Assembly: GCF_000829455.1 (NCBI RefSeq)
Contig: NZ_JXAK01000047.1
Coordinates: forward strand, 1 to 58,242
Direction: 5' to 3'
Source of the DNA: Gordoniibacillus kamchatkensis
GTDB taxonomy: Bacteria; Bacillota; Bacilli; Paenibacillales; NBRC-103111
Length of the DNA stretch: 58,242 nucleotides
The notes under the pieces were generated by a model. It did not search any database and had not been told where the DNA came from. It saw nothing but the letters and a program-made list of their open reading frames with translations. A program made the translations under genes and the position numbers. The first letter of the stretch is position 1. Every line of letters starts with the position of its first letter. Positions 43,855 to 54,073 of this stretch are shown here, piece after piece.

Positions 43855-44271
43855 CTACATCATTGACGGTAGTTTCTGTTCAACAACTTTCTCCCAATTG
43901 TTGTTCATGAGTTCATAAACCAATGAGTGTGGTTGTCCAAATTCTGTGACTTTTTCTGTATCCCAACCAGAATGAACTAATTTGAACTCCGTTACCGCAT
44001 TGAATCTGATGACGATAAATGCAAGATGCCAATCCTTACCCCAGTCAAAACAGACCTGACCGAAACGATTTTTTAGGGAAGAAATTTTCGTTACCTTACA
44101 AGGTAAATCACCAAATTCCCCTCCACGAATAGTAAACTCATGGCCTATGACAGGTTTGAATGTGTTCGGCTTCCACCAAGAAGCAATGCCTTCTGCGGTC
44201 GAAATAGCTTTCCAAACTTTTTCGACTGGGGCAATGATTAAAACCCTTTTTCTTATATTCTGCAATTTCAT
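43855..44271 (-). CDS. SRPBCC/AHSA1-family protein (paralogue)
   Basis: 138 aa. Same family as 43344-43769 and clearly a duplicate (VEKVWKAISTAEGIASWWKP, FGQPHSLVYELMNNNWEKVV), but divergent enough to be an old duplication. It has its own operator pair upstream, 30-80 bp before the start. ATG 44271 is used because the domain starts there; the only GGAGG is 13 bases away, a weak arrangement. Confidence 0.85.
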   Translation of the reverse strand: MKLQNIRKRVLIIAPVEKVWKAISTAEGIASWWKPNTFKPVIGHEFTIRGGEFGDLPCKVTKISSLKNRFGQVCFDWGKDWHLAFIVIRFNAVTEFKLVHSGWDTEKVTEFGQPHSLVYELMNNNWEKVVEQKLPSMM

Positions 44272-44303
44272 CTGTTGCTTTATACACCTCCAAACCAAAA
44301 TGT

Positions 44304-44350
44304 AACACCATTTGGTGTTGTTTTTTTTGATTGTAACACCTTTTTGTTTC
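44304..44350 (-). promoter_or_regulatory. Operator pair upstream of the second SRPBCC gene
   Basis: The perfect 16-bp palindrome AACACCATTTGGTGTT (44304-44319) is identical to that at 43792; a half-degenerate copy, AACACCTTTTTGTTTC, lies at 44335-44350, 31 bp away. The two loci therefore share one regulator. Confidence 0.75.
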
Positions 44351-44524
44351 GTGTCAATAATAATTTATTTTATACACGTTAACCGATTCTATTTGTTTAA
44401 ATCACTGATAGCGCCCGACTCCGGGCCCCCTCACTGTGATTTTGTTGCTTCCCACATTATACCACCGGGTTGGAAATATTAGGATATGTATTCTCTTGCA
44501 ACTTCCGTATCGGAATAGACGAAT

Positions 44525-44560
44525 AAAAACCGGGCCCGGCGTTCAAGCCAAGCCCGGTTT
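44525..44560 (-). terminator. Terminator after the PhyH-HEAT gene
   Basis: Arms 44527-44535 and 44552-44560 pair completely and are followed by UUUUU on minus. It closes the lpl-type operon. Confidence 0.7.
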
Positions 44561-44648
44561 CAATATACGATAAATGCAGCTCCCCTTCCGGCGGAATGAT
44601 TTGCTCAGGAGAGGCGAAATCTCCGGAATATGACCGCAGCTGCGGGGC

Positions 44649-46060
44649 TTACGGATAAAAGGTGCTGGCCGGCGTTGTCGACGAGCACCAGCGGGTGTTG
44701 AACAACGATTTGATCAGCACATCTTTCGCCTGATCGGTCCCGATATAGCGAAGCGCTTCTGCGGCATGCGCGCGGACGTACCGGTTTTCGTCGTCCAGAG
44801 CCGCTTCCAGATGCGGAACCGCCGCCTGCGCGGGAGCCCCGATCCGGCACAGCGATAACCCTGCCGTAAACCGGACCTGTACGTCGGCATCGCCGAGCGC
44901 CCGGATCAATCCCGCTACTGCAAGGTCAACCGGTGCCGCGATAAGCCCCAACGCTTCGACGGCCGACCGCCGCACTTCCTCGGACGGATGATCCAGCAAA
45001 GCCGCTAGCCTGGGTGTCGCTTCCGCCGCCAGCTGCCTCTGCTCGCCGAGCGCGAACGCGGCGTGGACGGCCGTCTCCGCCCGCTCGTCGCTCAAGGCGT
45101 CTATTAACCCCTGCACCGCCTCTTTGCCGGCGGCGGATAGCCCGTATGCCGATACGCGGGATACCGCCACGCTCTCATGCCGGATTCCTTGCAGCAGCGC
45201 ATCCGTCCCTTTCCGCCCCCGGCGCGCCAGCTCGTAAGCGGCATGCAGCGCCGCAGGCTCAAACGGATTTTCCAGCTCGCGAGCCAGCTCCCGGACGCTC
45301 TCCTCCTCGTCCGGCGCCGTCCCGGCCAGACTTCCCATGCTGCCGCACAACCAGTTCCAGTTCTCCTCCCACAGCGCCTCCTGCCGGTAAATGGATGACG
45401 AGAGGCCGGCTGGCGGCTGCCATTCCCGCACTTCATTGCTCCAGCTAGGCTCCGCGGGTGCAGCCGTCCGCATAAATTCGAATTTCAGCATATACCGCGG
45501 CTGCCCGAGCAAATTCGGCGTGGACCGGTGCCAAATATCGTAATGGATCAAAGCGAACGTGCCCGCTTCGCCACTCGCCAGCGCCTCGTCCGGCGTCTCG
45601 TCGGCGGCGAACGTGCGCGTCTCGTAATAGGGCGTTCCCGGCATGACTCCCGTAGGGCCCAGCTCTTTGGGCGTATTTTGCGGAAAATACATAATCATCG
45701 CCCACCACGGGTGGTGATTGCGCATCCGCTTGTAGCCCCAATAGCTGTCTTTATGCCATCCCCCGGGAACAGGTACGGCGTTGTAGTGCCCGTGCCGATG
45801 GGCATGAAGCATATAATTCGGCCCCAGAACGCTCGTCAGCGCCCCCGTGATGACCGGGTCGTCGAACACTTTCTGCAGCTCCCGGATACGCGGGAGAAGA
45901 TTGTTCCCGGGATTCCCTTCCTTATCGTAAATCTCTTTCAATTGATCCGTAAGCTTGCGGTGAAACTCGACCCGTAAACCGTTTTCAAAATCAGATAGCC
46001 CTGCGTTATAAACAGCCTCATCTGCTCATCCGTTAACAGCACTGGCTTGCCGCCCTTCAC
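44649..46060 (-). pseudogene. Phytanoyl-CoA dioxygenase-like protein fused to HEAT repeats, frameshifted near the start
   Basis: About 470 aa if restored. GTG start at 46060 after GGAGGGG encodes VKGGKPVLLTDEQMRLFITQ and then GYLILK before the frame breaks at 45982-45985; the next frame carries NGLRVEFHRKLTDQLKEIYD and the rest. One missing A in TTGAAAAAC explains it. The dioxygenase part has HxD in GGWHKDSYWG, distal His in ALIHYDIWHRSTPN and Arg in QPRYMLKFEF. From about residue 250 four to five HEAT repeats follow (AVQGLIDALSDERAETAVHA and similar). An Fe(II)/2-oxoglutarate oxygenase joined to a protein-binding solenoid is uncommon. Last gene of the operon. Confidence 0.82.
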
Positions 46061-46084
46061 GTCCGCATCCCCTCCTGATTTGAT

Positions 46085-46948
46085 TCACGTATGCTCCGGC
46101 CGCTCCTGCAGCCAATCTTCCAAAGTCGCGACCTTGTCTGGACGCAGCCTGCTTCGCGCCAGAAAGCCGACGCCGTGATTCGCCATCGGATCCTGATCCG
46201 TCGGCTGATAGCGAAGATCGACGCTCCACCGCACCTCATCCGAATTGTTGGCCGTCGACATATGCAGGCAGCGGTCGTTGAACAAAATCGCGGTCCCCGC
46301 CTTCACCGGCAAAGCCACCGTTTCGGTAGGCCCGAGCTGCTCCTCCTTCAGCGCCGTATATCCCGTGCCGGTGTACGTTTCACGATGCCACTTGAGCAGC
46401 TTCTTCTTATGGGTCCTCGGCTTGATATGCAGGCATCCGTTCCGCTCCGTCGCATCGACGAGCGGAATCCAGACGGTGATGACCGGATTGGAATTGGCGT
46501 CGGGCCAATACGATTTGTCCTGGTGCCAAGGCACTGCTCCGGCCGCTACCCCCGGCACCTTGGGCCGCACGTTGTACACCGGATTGGCGAAAATTTCGCC
46601 GCCGATCAGCGATGCTACCGCATCCAAAATTTTGCTGTTGCTCATGAGGTGAAAGTAGCCGGGAAGCCGGTCGCGCCAGCTCCTCCCGTATTTCAAAAAT
46701 TCTTGATCGGTCAGCCCTCGAAACAGCTCGGCAAGACGGTATCGGAACGGGCTGGCTTCCCTCTTGTCGCTAATGACGCCAGCGGCATACAGCTCATCGG
46801 CGATTTGCGACACTTTCGTTTCCATCGCTTCCCGAGCCGGCCGCAAATCTTCCTCGTCCAGAAGGCCCTCAAGCACCAAATAGCCTTCGGTATGATAAAA
46901 GTCGAGCTGCTCCTTCGTCAAGCTGCCCTGCATTTGGTTGAATTCCAT
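46085..46948 (-). CDS. Phytanoyl-CoA dioxygenase (PhyH) family protein
   Basis: 287 aa. PhyH core with Fe(II) ligands in VPWHQDKSYW (HxD) and a distal His in DRCLHMSTANNS, and the 2-oxoglutarate Arg in EVRWSVDLRYQ. N-terminus LTKEQLDFYHTEGYLVLEGL is standard for the family. Second dioxygenase of the operon, 10 bp after the binding-protein gene and 24 bp before the PhyH-HEAT gene. Substrate unknown; family members hydroxylate small molecules. Start at 46948 has only a weak GGGGCG. Confidence 0.9.
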   Translation of the reverse strand: MEFNQMQGSLTKEQLDFYHTEGYLVLEGLLDEEDLRPAREAMETKVSQIADELYAAGVISDKREASPFRYRLAELFRGLTDQEFLKYGRSWRDRLPGYFHLMSNSKILDAVASLIGGEIFANPVYNVRPKVPGVAAGAVPWHQDKSYWPDANSNPVITVWIPLVDATERNGCLHIKPRTHKKKLLKWHRETYTGTGYTALKEEQLGPTETVALPVKAGTAILFNDRCLHMSTANNSDEVRWSVDLRYQPTDQDPMANHGVGFLARSRLRPDKVATLEDWLQERPEHT

Positions 46949-46973
46949 CGATATTCGCCCCATTCGCTGCGGA

Positions 46974-48699
46974 TTACTTCAAAGAAGCGAGGAAATTGAC
47001 GATGCTCTCATCCGGCTTGTCATATTCCACATACGTATCGAACGGTTTTTTCATGGCTTGCTGGGTCGTGTCCAAATAATCCTGCAAGCCGAGATTTTGC
47101 ACGCCCTTCACGTATTCGTCCCAGTTCTGGTCGATCGACTTGTCGCCTACGATGAATTGCACGGTCCATTGCTGGACATATTTGTTGATATTCGTGCTGG
47201 CCAGCGCATACTGCTGCGTTTTGGCGGGATCGATCCAGGAAGCGTTCGGATACACCTCTTTCGGCTGATTGCCCACGTAATTTTTTTCCGTCTCGTACAG
47301 AAGCGTCTCCTCCAGACCTTTCGGCGAGAACGGCGGCACCGCCAGCACAAAGCCGCAGCGGAACTCTTTCGACTGGAACATGGGGCCCATTTGGTTCCAG
47401 CCTTCGTTCTGTCTGGAGTCGCCGGCGTAAAATTTGTCGGAATCGGTGGCGAACAAGGCCGGGCCTCCGCACAGCCCCTTATCTCCCGGCTTCGCCTTCG
47501 TCCAATACTTCCCTTCCGGTCCGAAATCGAGCGTCTCCGTCCCTTCCGGCGTGTAGATGTAATTGATGAACTCCAGCAATTTGGCAACTTGCTCGTCCTT
47601 GGCTTTGTTCGTTACAACGAACTGCAGGCTGCCGAAGCCGTTGCCGTAGAAGGCGGCATAATGCATCCCGCCCGGCCCTTTGAGCGGCGCAACGGTTCTC
47701 CATGCTCCGAAATCTTTGTTTTGCGTGCCGCCGTCCAGAACGCCGCCCGAGTTGCCTTGAGCGAATACGCCTACCTTGCCCTGGGCCACCGCTTTCTTGA
47801 CGTTATCCATCTTTTGGCTGAACGCTTGCGGATCGATCAATCCTTTTTTATAAAGTCTGTTCATATATTGGAGGCCTTGCTTCCATTCCGGCGTAATTGC
47901 GGAAAACGTCACCTTGCCGTTCTGCAGGGCGAGGTAATCGTTCGCATTGTTGGTGTCGACATTGTAAGCGAAGGAGTTCATGAGGAACGGAGTCGGGTCG
48001 GAGTGCCATCCATCCGTTCGGACGGCGCCTGTCATCGGAATGAGGCCGTTCTGCTTGAATACTTCCAGCACGTGCTCGAACTCGTCTGTCGTAGTCGGCA
48101 TTTGCAGGTTGAATTTCTGCAGCAAATTCGTATTGATCCAAAGTTTGGACGAAAAATCGCAGTGCTGGCAATAGTTGTAGGCAGGCAAGCCGTAGTAATT
48201 GCCGTCCGGCGCCTGGGCGATGCTGCTCAATTTCTGGTCTTCCTGAAGCACCTTCCATACGTTCGGGGCGTATTTCTGCAGCATGTCTTTGCTAAGCGGT
48301 TTAATAATTCCCTGTTTCGAGTACTTTAAAATGTCCGCAGTCGAGAAAGAGCCGTTCCAGAACGCGTCGGGATAGTTCCCGCTTTGCAGCAGCAAAGCTT
48401 GCTTGGCTTGATAATCGCTTGCCGGCGCTTCCACCCAGTTGATTTTCATGTTGAATTTTTGCTCGGCGAATTTCGTGAACGCATTGGTGGACAAGCTGAT
48501 CACATCCGACGGCGCGTGGGCAAACAAGGAGATCGTTATCAGCGCCGCAGAATTTTTGTCCGCAGGTTTATCCGTTGAGGCCGATCCGGAGCCGGCGTTC
48601 CCGTTCGCCGGGCTCTTGGCAAGCGGAAAGCAGCAGGATAGCGGCGCACAACATGGACATCATGCCGACAATCATTCGTTTCGTAGCTCGGGGATACAT
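46974..48699 (-). pseudogene. Extracellular solute-binding lipoprotein, frameshifted after the signal peptide
   Basis: About 575 aa if restored, the LplA/YtcQ-type size. ATG 48699 (GGGAGG nine bases upstream) starts a lipoprotein signal with Cys27 (AAILLLSAC). Just after the Cys, at 48617-48620, the frame changes: the mature protein continues as KSPANGNAGSGSAS, then ALITISLFAHAPSDVIS, and runs to the end without interruption (YGLPAYNYCQHCDF, KVTFSAITPEWKQGLQYMNR). One extra C, or two missing bases (a SACGKS lipobox), would explain it. Delivers a sugar to the permeases at 48783-50680. Confidence 0.85.
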
Positions 48700-48782
48700 G
48701 GGCATGAACCTCCCTTTCAAAATGATCGTACGTTGACACGAACCTGTAAGCGGAATCTGCAAAACGATGCGCCAGTCTCCGC

Positions 48783-49697
48783 CTATTCCTTGACCGAACC
48801 GATCATGACCCCCTTTACGAAATATTTTTGGGCGAGCGGATACAGAAGCAGCATGGGAACGGAAGAGACGATAATGACGGAATATTTGAGCAGCGTTTTC
48901 ATATCCTCAAACCGCTTGAGTTCCTCGGGCGTCATCGTCATCGCCGACATCGAAGCCTGATTCAGCACCAGGATCTCGCGCAGGATGAGCTGCAATGGAA
49001 ACAAATCTTCGTTATCGAGAAAGATCAGGGCGTTGAAGTAAGAATTCCATTGGAAAACGGCCGACCACATGAGCAAGACCGCGATAATCGGTTTGGACAA
49101 AGGAAGAACGACGCGCACTAAAAATGCGGTGTCCCGGCACCCGTCGAGCTGCGAAGCTTCGTACAGCTCTTTGGAAATCGTCGATTGGAAAAAGGTTTTG
49201 GCGATAATGACGGAAAATATATTCAGGGCGGAGGGCAAAATGATGGCCCACCTGGTACCGATAAGGCCGAGCGATTTGACGACGAGGTAGTATGGTATAA
49301 GGCCTCCGCTGAACATCATGGCAAACAGAAGCGCCCATATGAAGAGGCTCCTGCCGTAAAACGTTTTTATCGAAAGCGGGTAGGCGAACATAATGCTTAA
49401 GGTAACGCTGAGCAAACTGCCTGCGATGACGTAAATGATGGAATTCAGATATCCGCTCCACACCGTCGAATAATGGAATACAGCTTCATATCCGAAAATG
49501 GTAGGTTGCACAGGCCACAGCCACACTTTGCCCCCGATGACGGCGGAAGCGGAGCTGAAGGAAGAGCTGAGGATATAAACGATCGGATAAGCGACCAACA
49601 GGAAGATGATGCTGAGGAAAATATAGAGCGAGATGAGCAGCCATCGATCGGATAACGACTCGCGAATGGCGGATCCCATCGGACTGTAGCGGTTCAC
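48783..49697 (-). CDS. Carbohydrate ABC transporter permease, LplC/YtcP type
   Basis: 304 aa, six helices. EAA loop LYEASQLDGCRDTAFLVRVVLP; the C-terminus YPLAQKYFVKGVMIGSVKE and the MTMTPEELKRFEDMKTLLKY insert are typical of the LplC branch, which works with long binding proteins for complex polysaccharide fragments. No ATPase nearby, as with the other CUT1 systems here. Confidence 0.92.
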   Translation of the reverse strand: MNRYSPMGSAIRESLSDRWLLISLYIFLSIIFLLVAYPIVYILSSSFSSASAVIGGKVWLWPVQPTIFGYEAVFHYSTVWSGYLNSIIYVIAGSLLSVTLSIMFAYPLSIKTFYGRSLFIWALLFAMMFSGGLIPYYLVVKSLGLIGTRWAIILPSALNIFSVIIAKTFFQSTISKELYEASQLDGCRDTAFLVRVVLPLSKPIIAVLLMWSAVFQWNSYFNALIFLDNEDLFPLQLILREILVLNQASMSAMTMTPEELKRFEDMKTLLKYSVIIVSSVPMLLLYPLAQKYFVKGVMIGSVKE

Positions 49698-49715
49698 GGC
49701 GTTCTCACCATCCTT

Positions 49716-50680
49716 TTAGAATAGGCTGGTTCCGGAAAATTTGCGCGACAGCATGTTGGAGCCGAACACCAGCACGAATCCGACTATGGAATTAAACAGC
49801 CCCACCGCGACGGAAAAGCTGAAATCGGAATTGACCAGGCCGATTTTGTACACATAGGTGGAAATAATTTCGGACGTGCTCAAGTTTAACGGATTTTGCA
49901 GCAGGAACGCTTTTTCGAATCCGACTCCCAGCACATTGCCGAGGCTGAGAATAAACAGGACGATGATCGTAGGCATAATCGCCGGAAGGTCGATATATCT
50001 CATCTTTTTCAGCCGGCTTGCCCCGTCAATTTTCGCGGCCTCGTAGACTCGGGATTGACGTTCGAAAGTGCAGCCAAGTAAATGACGGCGCCATAGCCGG
50101 TTTCCTGCCAAATGCTCGACCATACGTACAAGGAGGAGAACGCGGAAGGATTGCCTAAAACGTTCGGTACCTTTTGCACACCGAAGAGATGGAAAATTTG
50201 GCCCCATAACCCCGAATCCGGCGCAAGAAGGATGTCCATCATCCCTACCAATACGACGGTAGATATAAAGTAGGGCGCATAAGTAAACATCTGTACAAGC
50301 TTTTTGAATCGTTGATTTTTCACTTCGTTTAGCGCCAAGGCCAAAATAATGGTGGCCGGAATGCTGACGGCCAAATAATAGAAGCTGATGCTTAACGTAT
50401 TGCGGATGACCGGCCAGAAAAACGGGGATTTAAAAAACAGCTCAAATTGTTTAAACCCGATCCAGGGGCTCCCCCAAATTCCTTGCATCGGATTGTAATC
50501 CTTGAAAGCAATTTGCGCGCCCAGCATGGGGATGTAATTGAAAACGACAAGAAAGATAGCGGGCACGGATATGACCAAATAGAGTTCCCAATGTTTCATG
50601 ACCGCCCTGAAAGCCTCCCGCTTCGCCTGGCCGACGGCTGCGCCTGTATGCGCTTTCATTAGCGTCGGATGATGTGCCAT
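49716..50680 (-). pseudogene. Carbohydrate ABC transporter permease, LplB type, frameshifted in the EAA loop
   Basis: About 321 aa if restored. Start at 50680 (GGAGG six bases before). It has the LplB-type first helix and SPWIGFKQFELFFKSPFFW. Frame 1 ends after AALSNVNPE at 50046-50050; the next frame resumes VYEAAKIDGASRLKKMRYID, the EAA loop. A missing G in GAGGTC would restore it. The break is inside the ATPase-docking loop, so a real mutation would inactivate the importer. Confidence 0.85.
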
Positions 50681-50918
50681 CACATGCCTCCTTTTTTTGA
50701 TAAACTCGACTCGAAGGAAGACTGCCTGTTTCATACCATCGTTTCCGCTGTCATAGGTTATGTATAATGGACAGCTCAGCGCCTATCCGCCGTTCCGACA
50801 CCTCTACGACCACTCCCTTGCCCTTATTTCTTGAGCACTATCGTACCATTTCCGCGATTTCGCGTATTTGTTGTCCATTCCACTTTTTTGCATAAAATTC
50901 CGTTTTATGTAGGGGGCG

Positions 50919-51770
50919 TTGACAACGAAACTTCTCGCCGAAATTTCGCCTTACGTTCGCATGGCTCACCCGTGGTTTTACCATAACCATCCGGGCGAAA
51001 GCCGCAGAACCGGTTATTCGTACGCATTTCATTTGTTTACCGAGGGCAGGGGGCGCGTCATGGTCGACGACACGTTCTACGAAACGGAAAAAGGGACGCT
51101 CATTTTTATACGTCCCGGCATCCCCCACTCTTTCCATTACCGCCTGGAAGAGCCGACGAGGTCGATTAATATTTACTGCGATTTCTGGTCGCGTCCCGAT
51201 GCTTACGCTCCTCATCTCGTTTATCCGCCGAATCCTTTGGAGCGGCGGCTCTTGACCAAAGTCGAGGAATGCCCGGAGCTCGAGCTGCTTCCCACATCGT
51301 CGTCTCTGGCGTCGCTGCCCTATTTGCAGGAATTTGTGATCCAGATCGTGAAAGCGACGGAAGCCAAACATTATGCCGAACAAGCCGCGGGCAGCCTGAT
51401 GTATGCGTTCATTTTGCGCTGGTACGACAGCGTGGCCGGCCCCCAGCCTACGGACAAGCGCATCGTCAAAATTATCGAGGAGATGGAGCACCACCCCGAA
51501 TCGTGGCTAGGGCTCGAAAGGTGGTGCCAGAAATGCGGCTTGGAGAAGTCGCACTTCTATCATTTGTTCAAGCAGGAAACCGGGATGACGCCGAAGCAGT
51601 ATTTGCTCAAAGTCCGAATGAGGAAGGCGGCGGCCCTGCTGAAGGAAAACAACCAATCCATCACTTCCGTGGCGGAGCAGCTTGGATACGATTCCATCCA
51701 CTACTTTTCCCGGCAGTTCACCGACTATTACGGCATCAGCCCTTCCCGCTTCCGCTCCAGATCCTCTTGA
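50919..51770 (+). CDS. AraC-family transcriptional regulator
   Basis: 283 aa. N-terminal cupin-like sugar sensor (AFHLFTEGRGRVMVDDTFYE, LIFIRPGIPHSFHYRL) and C-terminal AraC HTH pair (LERWCQKCGLEKSHFYHLFK and SVAEQLGYDSIHYFSRQFTD). The TTG at 50919 lies only two bases after AGGGGG, so the true start may be downstream. Divergent from the lpl-type operon, which it probably controls. A TATAAT on plus at 50763-50768 has no obvious -35. Confidence 0.9.
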   Translation: MTTKLLAEISPYVRMAHPWFYHNHPGESRRTGYSYAFHLFTEGRGRVMVDDTFYETEKGTLIFIRPGIPHSFHYRLEEPTRSINIYCDFWSRPDAYAPHLVYPPNPLERRLLTKVEECPELELLPTSSSLASLPYLQEFVIQIVKATEAKHYAEQAAGSLMYAFILRWYDSVAGPQPTDKRIVKIIEEMEHHPESWLGLERWCQKCGLEKSHFYHLFKQETGMTPKQYLLKVRMRKAAALLKENNQSITSVAEQLGYDSIHYFSRQFTDYYGISPSRFRSRSS

Positions 51771-51781
51771 GGTAATTGCAG

Positions 51782-51822
51782 AAAAAAAAAAAGACGCGCA
51801 AGGAACGAAGTCCTTGCGCGTC
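51782..51822 (-). terminator. 12-bp perfect hairpin terminator between convergent genes
   Basis: Arms 51793-51804 and 51811-51822 pair exactly, with a U11 run on minus (51792-51782). It ends the aldo/keto reductase gene at 51832 and sits just past the stop of the AraC gene. Confidence 0.92.
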
Positions 51823-51831
51823 ATTATTGCA

Positions 51832-52770
51832 TTACCCGAGAATGCCCTCGATCCGCTCCAGCACTTCCGGCGGCAGCACGATGCCCGAAGCTTTGGCGTT
51901 CTCCTCGACTTGCTCCGGACGGCTGGCGCCGACCAGGGCGCTGGCGATGTTCGGCTGGCGCAAGATCCAGGCGAGGGCGAGCTGGCCGACCGTGATGCCC
52001 AGCTCATCGGCGACGGCCGACAGCTTGCCGACCTTCTCGATCTTCTCCGCCGTTATCCCTTTGCGCATGTTCTCCAGCTTGGCGGCGCGGCTATCTTGCG
52101 GGATATCGGTGACGGACTTGTATTTGCCGCTGAGCAGCCCTTGCGCGAGCGGCGAGAACACGACTTGGCCGATACCTTTCGCCTCGCCCAGCGGGATGAC
52201 GTCCTTCTCGATATAGCGGTTGAACATATTGTACACCGGCTGATTGACCACGATGCGATCCAGCAAATATTTATCTGCGACAGCCAGCGCTTCGGCCATC
52301 TGCACGGCGGTCCACTCGCTGACGCCGACGTACAGGATTTTGCCCTGGCGCACCAGATCGTCGATCGTCCGCAGCGTTTCCTCGACCGGAGTCTCCGGGT
52401 CGAAGCGGTGGCAGTAGTAAATGTCGACGTAGTCGGTGCCGAGCCGCTTCAAGCTGGCGTGGCACTGCTCCATCACGTGCTTGCGCGACAAGCCGCGGTC
52501 GTTGGGACCGTCGCCCATCGGCCAAAATACTTTGGTCGCCAGCACATAGGAATCGCGCGGATATGCCTTCAGCGCCTCCCCGACCACTTTCTCGGCGGCT
52601 CCGCGCTCGTATACGTTGGCCGTATCGAAGAAGTTGATGCCGAGCTCGTACGCCTTGTGAATCGACTTCGCCGCGTTGTCCTGCTCTACGTAGCCGCCGT
52701 AAGTAAGCCAGCTGCCCAAGCTGATTTCGCTCACCTTCAAGCCTGTTTTGCCTAATTTGCGATATTGCAT
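51832..52770 (-). CDS. Aldo/keto reductase, voltage-gated-channel beta-subunit-like
   Basis: 312 aa. Motifs: FFDTANVYERGAAEKVVGEA (catalytic Asp/Tyr), LATKVF (Lys), IYYCHRFDP (His) and FSPLAQGLLSGKY. The VFWPMGDGPNDRGLSRKHVM segment is characteristic of the YghZ/KvBeta-like branch. Downstream of an MFS transporter gene, 13 bp away, so the pair may be co-transcribed: transport plus reduction of a carbonyl sugar. Confidence 0.93.
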   Translation of the reverse strand: MQYRKLGKTGLKVSEISLGSWLTYGGYVEQDNAAKSIHKAYELGINFFDTANVYERGAAEKVVGEALKAYPRDSYVLATKVFWPMGDGPNDRGLSRKHVMEQCHASLKRLGTDYVDIYYCHRFDPETPVEETLRTIDDLVRQGKILYVGVSEWTAVQMAEALAVADKYLLDRIVVNQPVYNMFNRYIEKDVIPLGEAKGIGQVVFSPLAQGLLSGKYKSVTDIPQDSRAAKLENMRKGITAEKIEKVGKLSAVADELGITVGQLALAWILRQPNIASALVGASRPEQVEENAKASGIVLPPEVLERIEGILG

Positions 52771-52783
52771 GATTATTGCCTCC

Positions 52784-54036
52784 TTAAGTTTCTAGTTTGA
52801 TGGAATCGCCCGCGGCGTCCGCCGCTTTACCCGCTCCGCTGCGGATAATGACGGCCCCGGCAAGGCCGGACAAGCCGGCGATCAGAAACACCGCTACGAA
52901 CGAGATATGGTCCGCCAGCCAGCTGCCGCCGATCGTCACGATCGAGCTGACGCACAAGGTGATCATCGCGTTGACGCTGATGCCCATCGGCAGACGCTCG
53001 CGCGGAATTTGCTCGAGAATGAGAATGCCGCTGCTGAGGTTGTAGCCGATTACGCATAAGTTCGTCAAGGCGAAGGCGGCGTAAACGGTCCACAGGCTCG
53101 GAAACAGGACGATCAGCAAACAAGCCAGCCCCCCTGCCCCCGAAGCCATCACAAGAACGGGCCGATGCCCGATGCGGTCCGCCAAAATGCCGAAGAGAAC
53201 GCTGCCCGTAATGTTGGCCAGTCCCGTAATGGCCGTGAACAGTGCGATGTCCGTGCTGCCGGCCGCAAACATCCGCACCGCATAAAGCGCGTAATACGCC
53301 AGTCCGCTTGCGCCGCCACGGTGAACGAGAAGCCGATGACCGTGCGCCCGTACGCCTTGAATTCGCGAAACATCGCCGGAATCGCCTTGAAATATTGAAA
53401 ATAATTGAAGTCGACCTTCGTCACCGCATCCGGCTCGATTTCTTTCATCAGCACGAACGTCAGCACGTCCAGCAGCAGCAGGACGACGCCGATCGCAAAA
53501 ATGAGCGTGTAATTGTAAGGATACGGCACCTCGCTCAAAATGACGCCGCACAGAGCGGAGGAGCCGAGCGCCAAAAAGCTCCCCGCACCGTTGCTGAAGC
53601 CGCGCAGCCGGCCCCGCGCGCGCTCCGCGACGAATTTGGCGAACAGGCTCATGAAGAACGGCCCGTACGATCCGACGAACAGGTTGAACACCGCCCAGCA
53701 CACGAGGAACAGCACGACCATCAGCTTCGGGTGCGATTCGGCGATCAGCGGTATCGTCAGGACGAATGCCAGGAAAATGATCCTTTGAATGAACAGGATT
53801 TTCACGAACGTCTTCGCCTTGTGCGACAAATTCATCACCTTTTTGGCGAAGAACGGCTGGCTGACGAACGAGCCGATCGACACGAGGGCGTTGACCAGGC
53901 CGATCTCGAACGTATCCGCCCCCAAAGTGGCCAAAAAATACGTAATGACGGCATTGACCGACAAGAATGTCATCGCATTCACAAACAGAACGGTATCCAT
54001 AAACAAGAGCGCATAATTTCTGCGATGATCATTCAT
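52784..54036 (-). pseudogene. MFS transporter, frameshifted mid-gene
   Basis: About 417 aa if restored. Frame 1 covers helices 1-6 (MNDHRRNYALLFMDTVLFVN) and ends in FSFTVAA; the next frame resumes SGLAYYALYAVRMFAAGSTD and completes helices 7-12. The break is at 53311-53316, and one missing C in GCGGCC would fix it. Probably a sugar transporter acting with the aldo/keto reductases on either side. Start ATG at 54036. Confidence 0.85.
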
Positions 54037-54073
54037 AAGCGCGATTCTCTCCTATCGGGCCATTCGCCGCACG

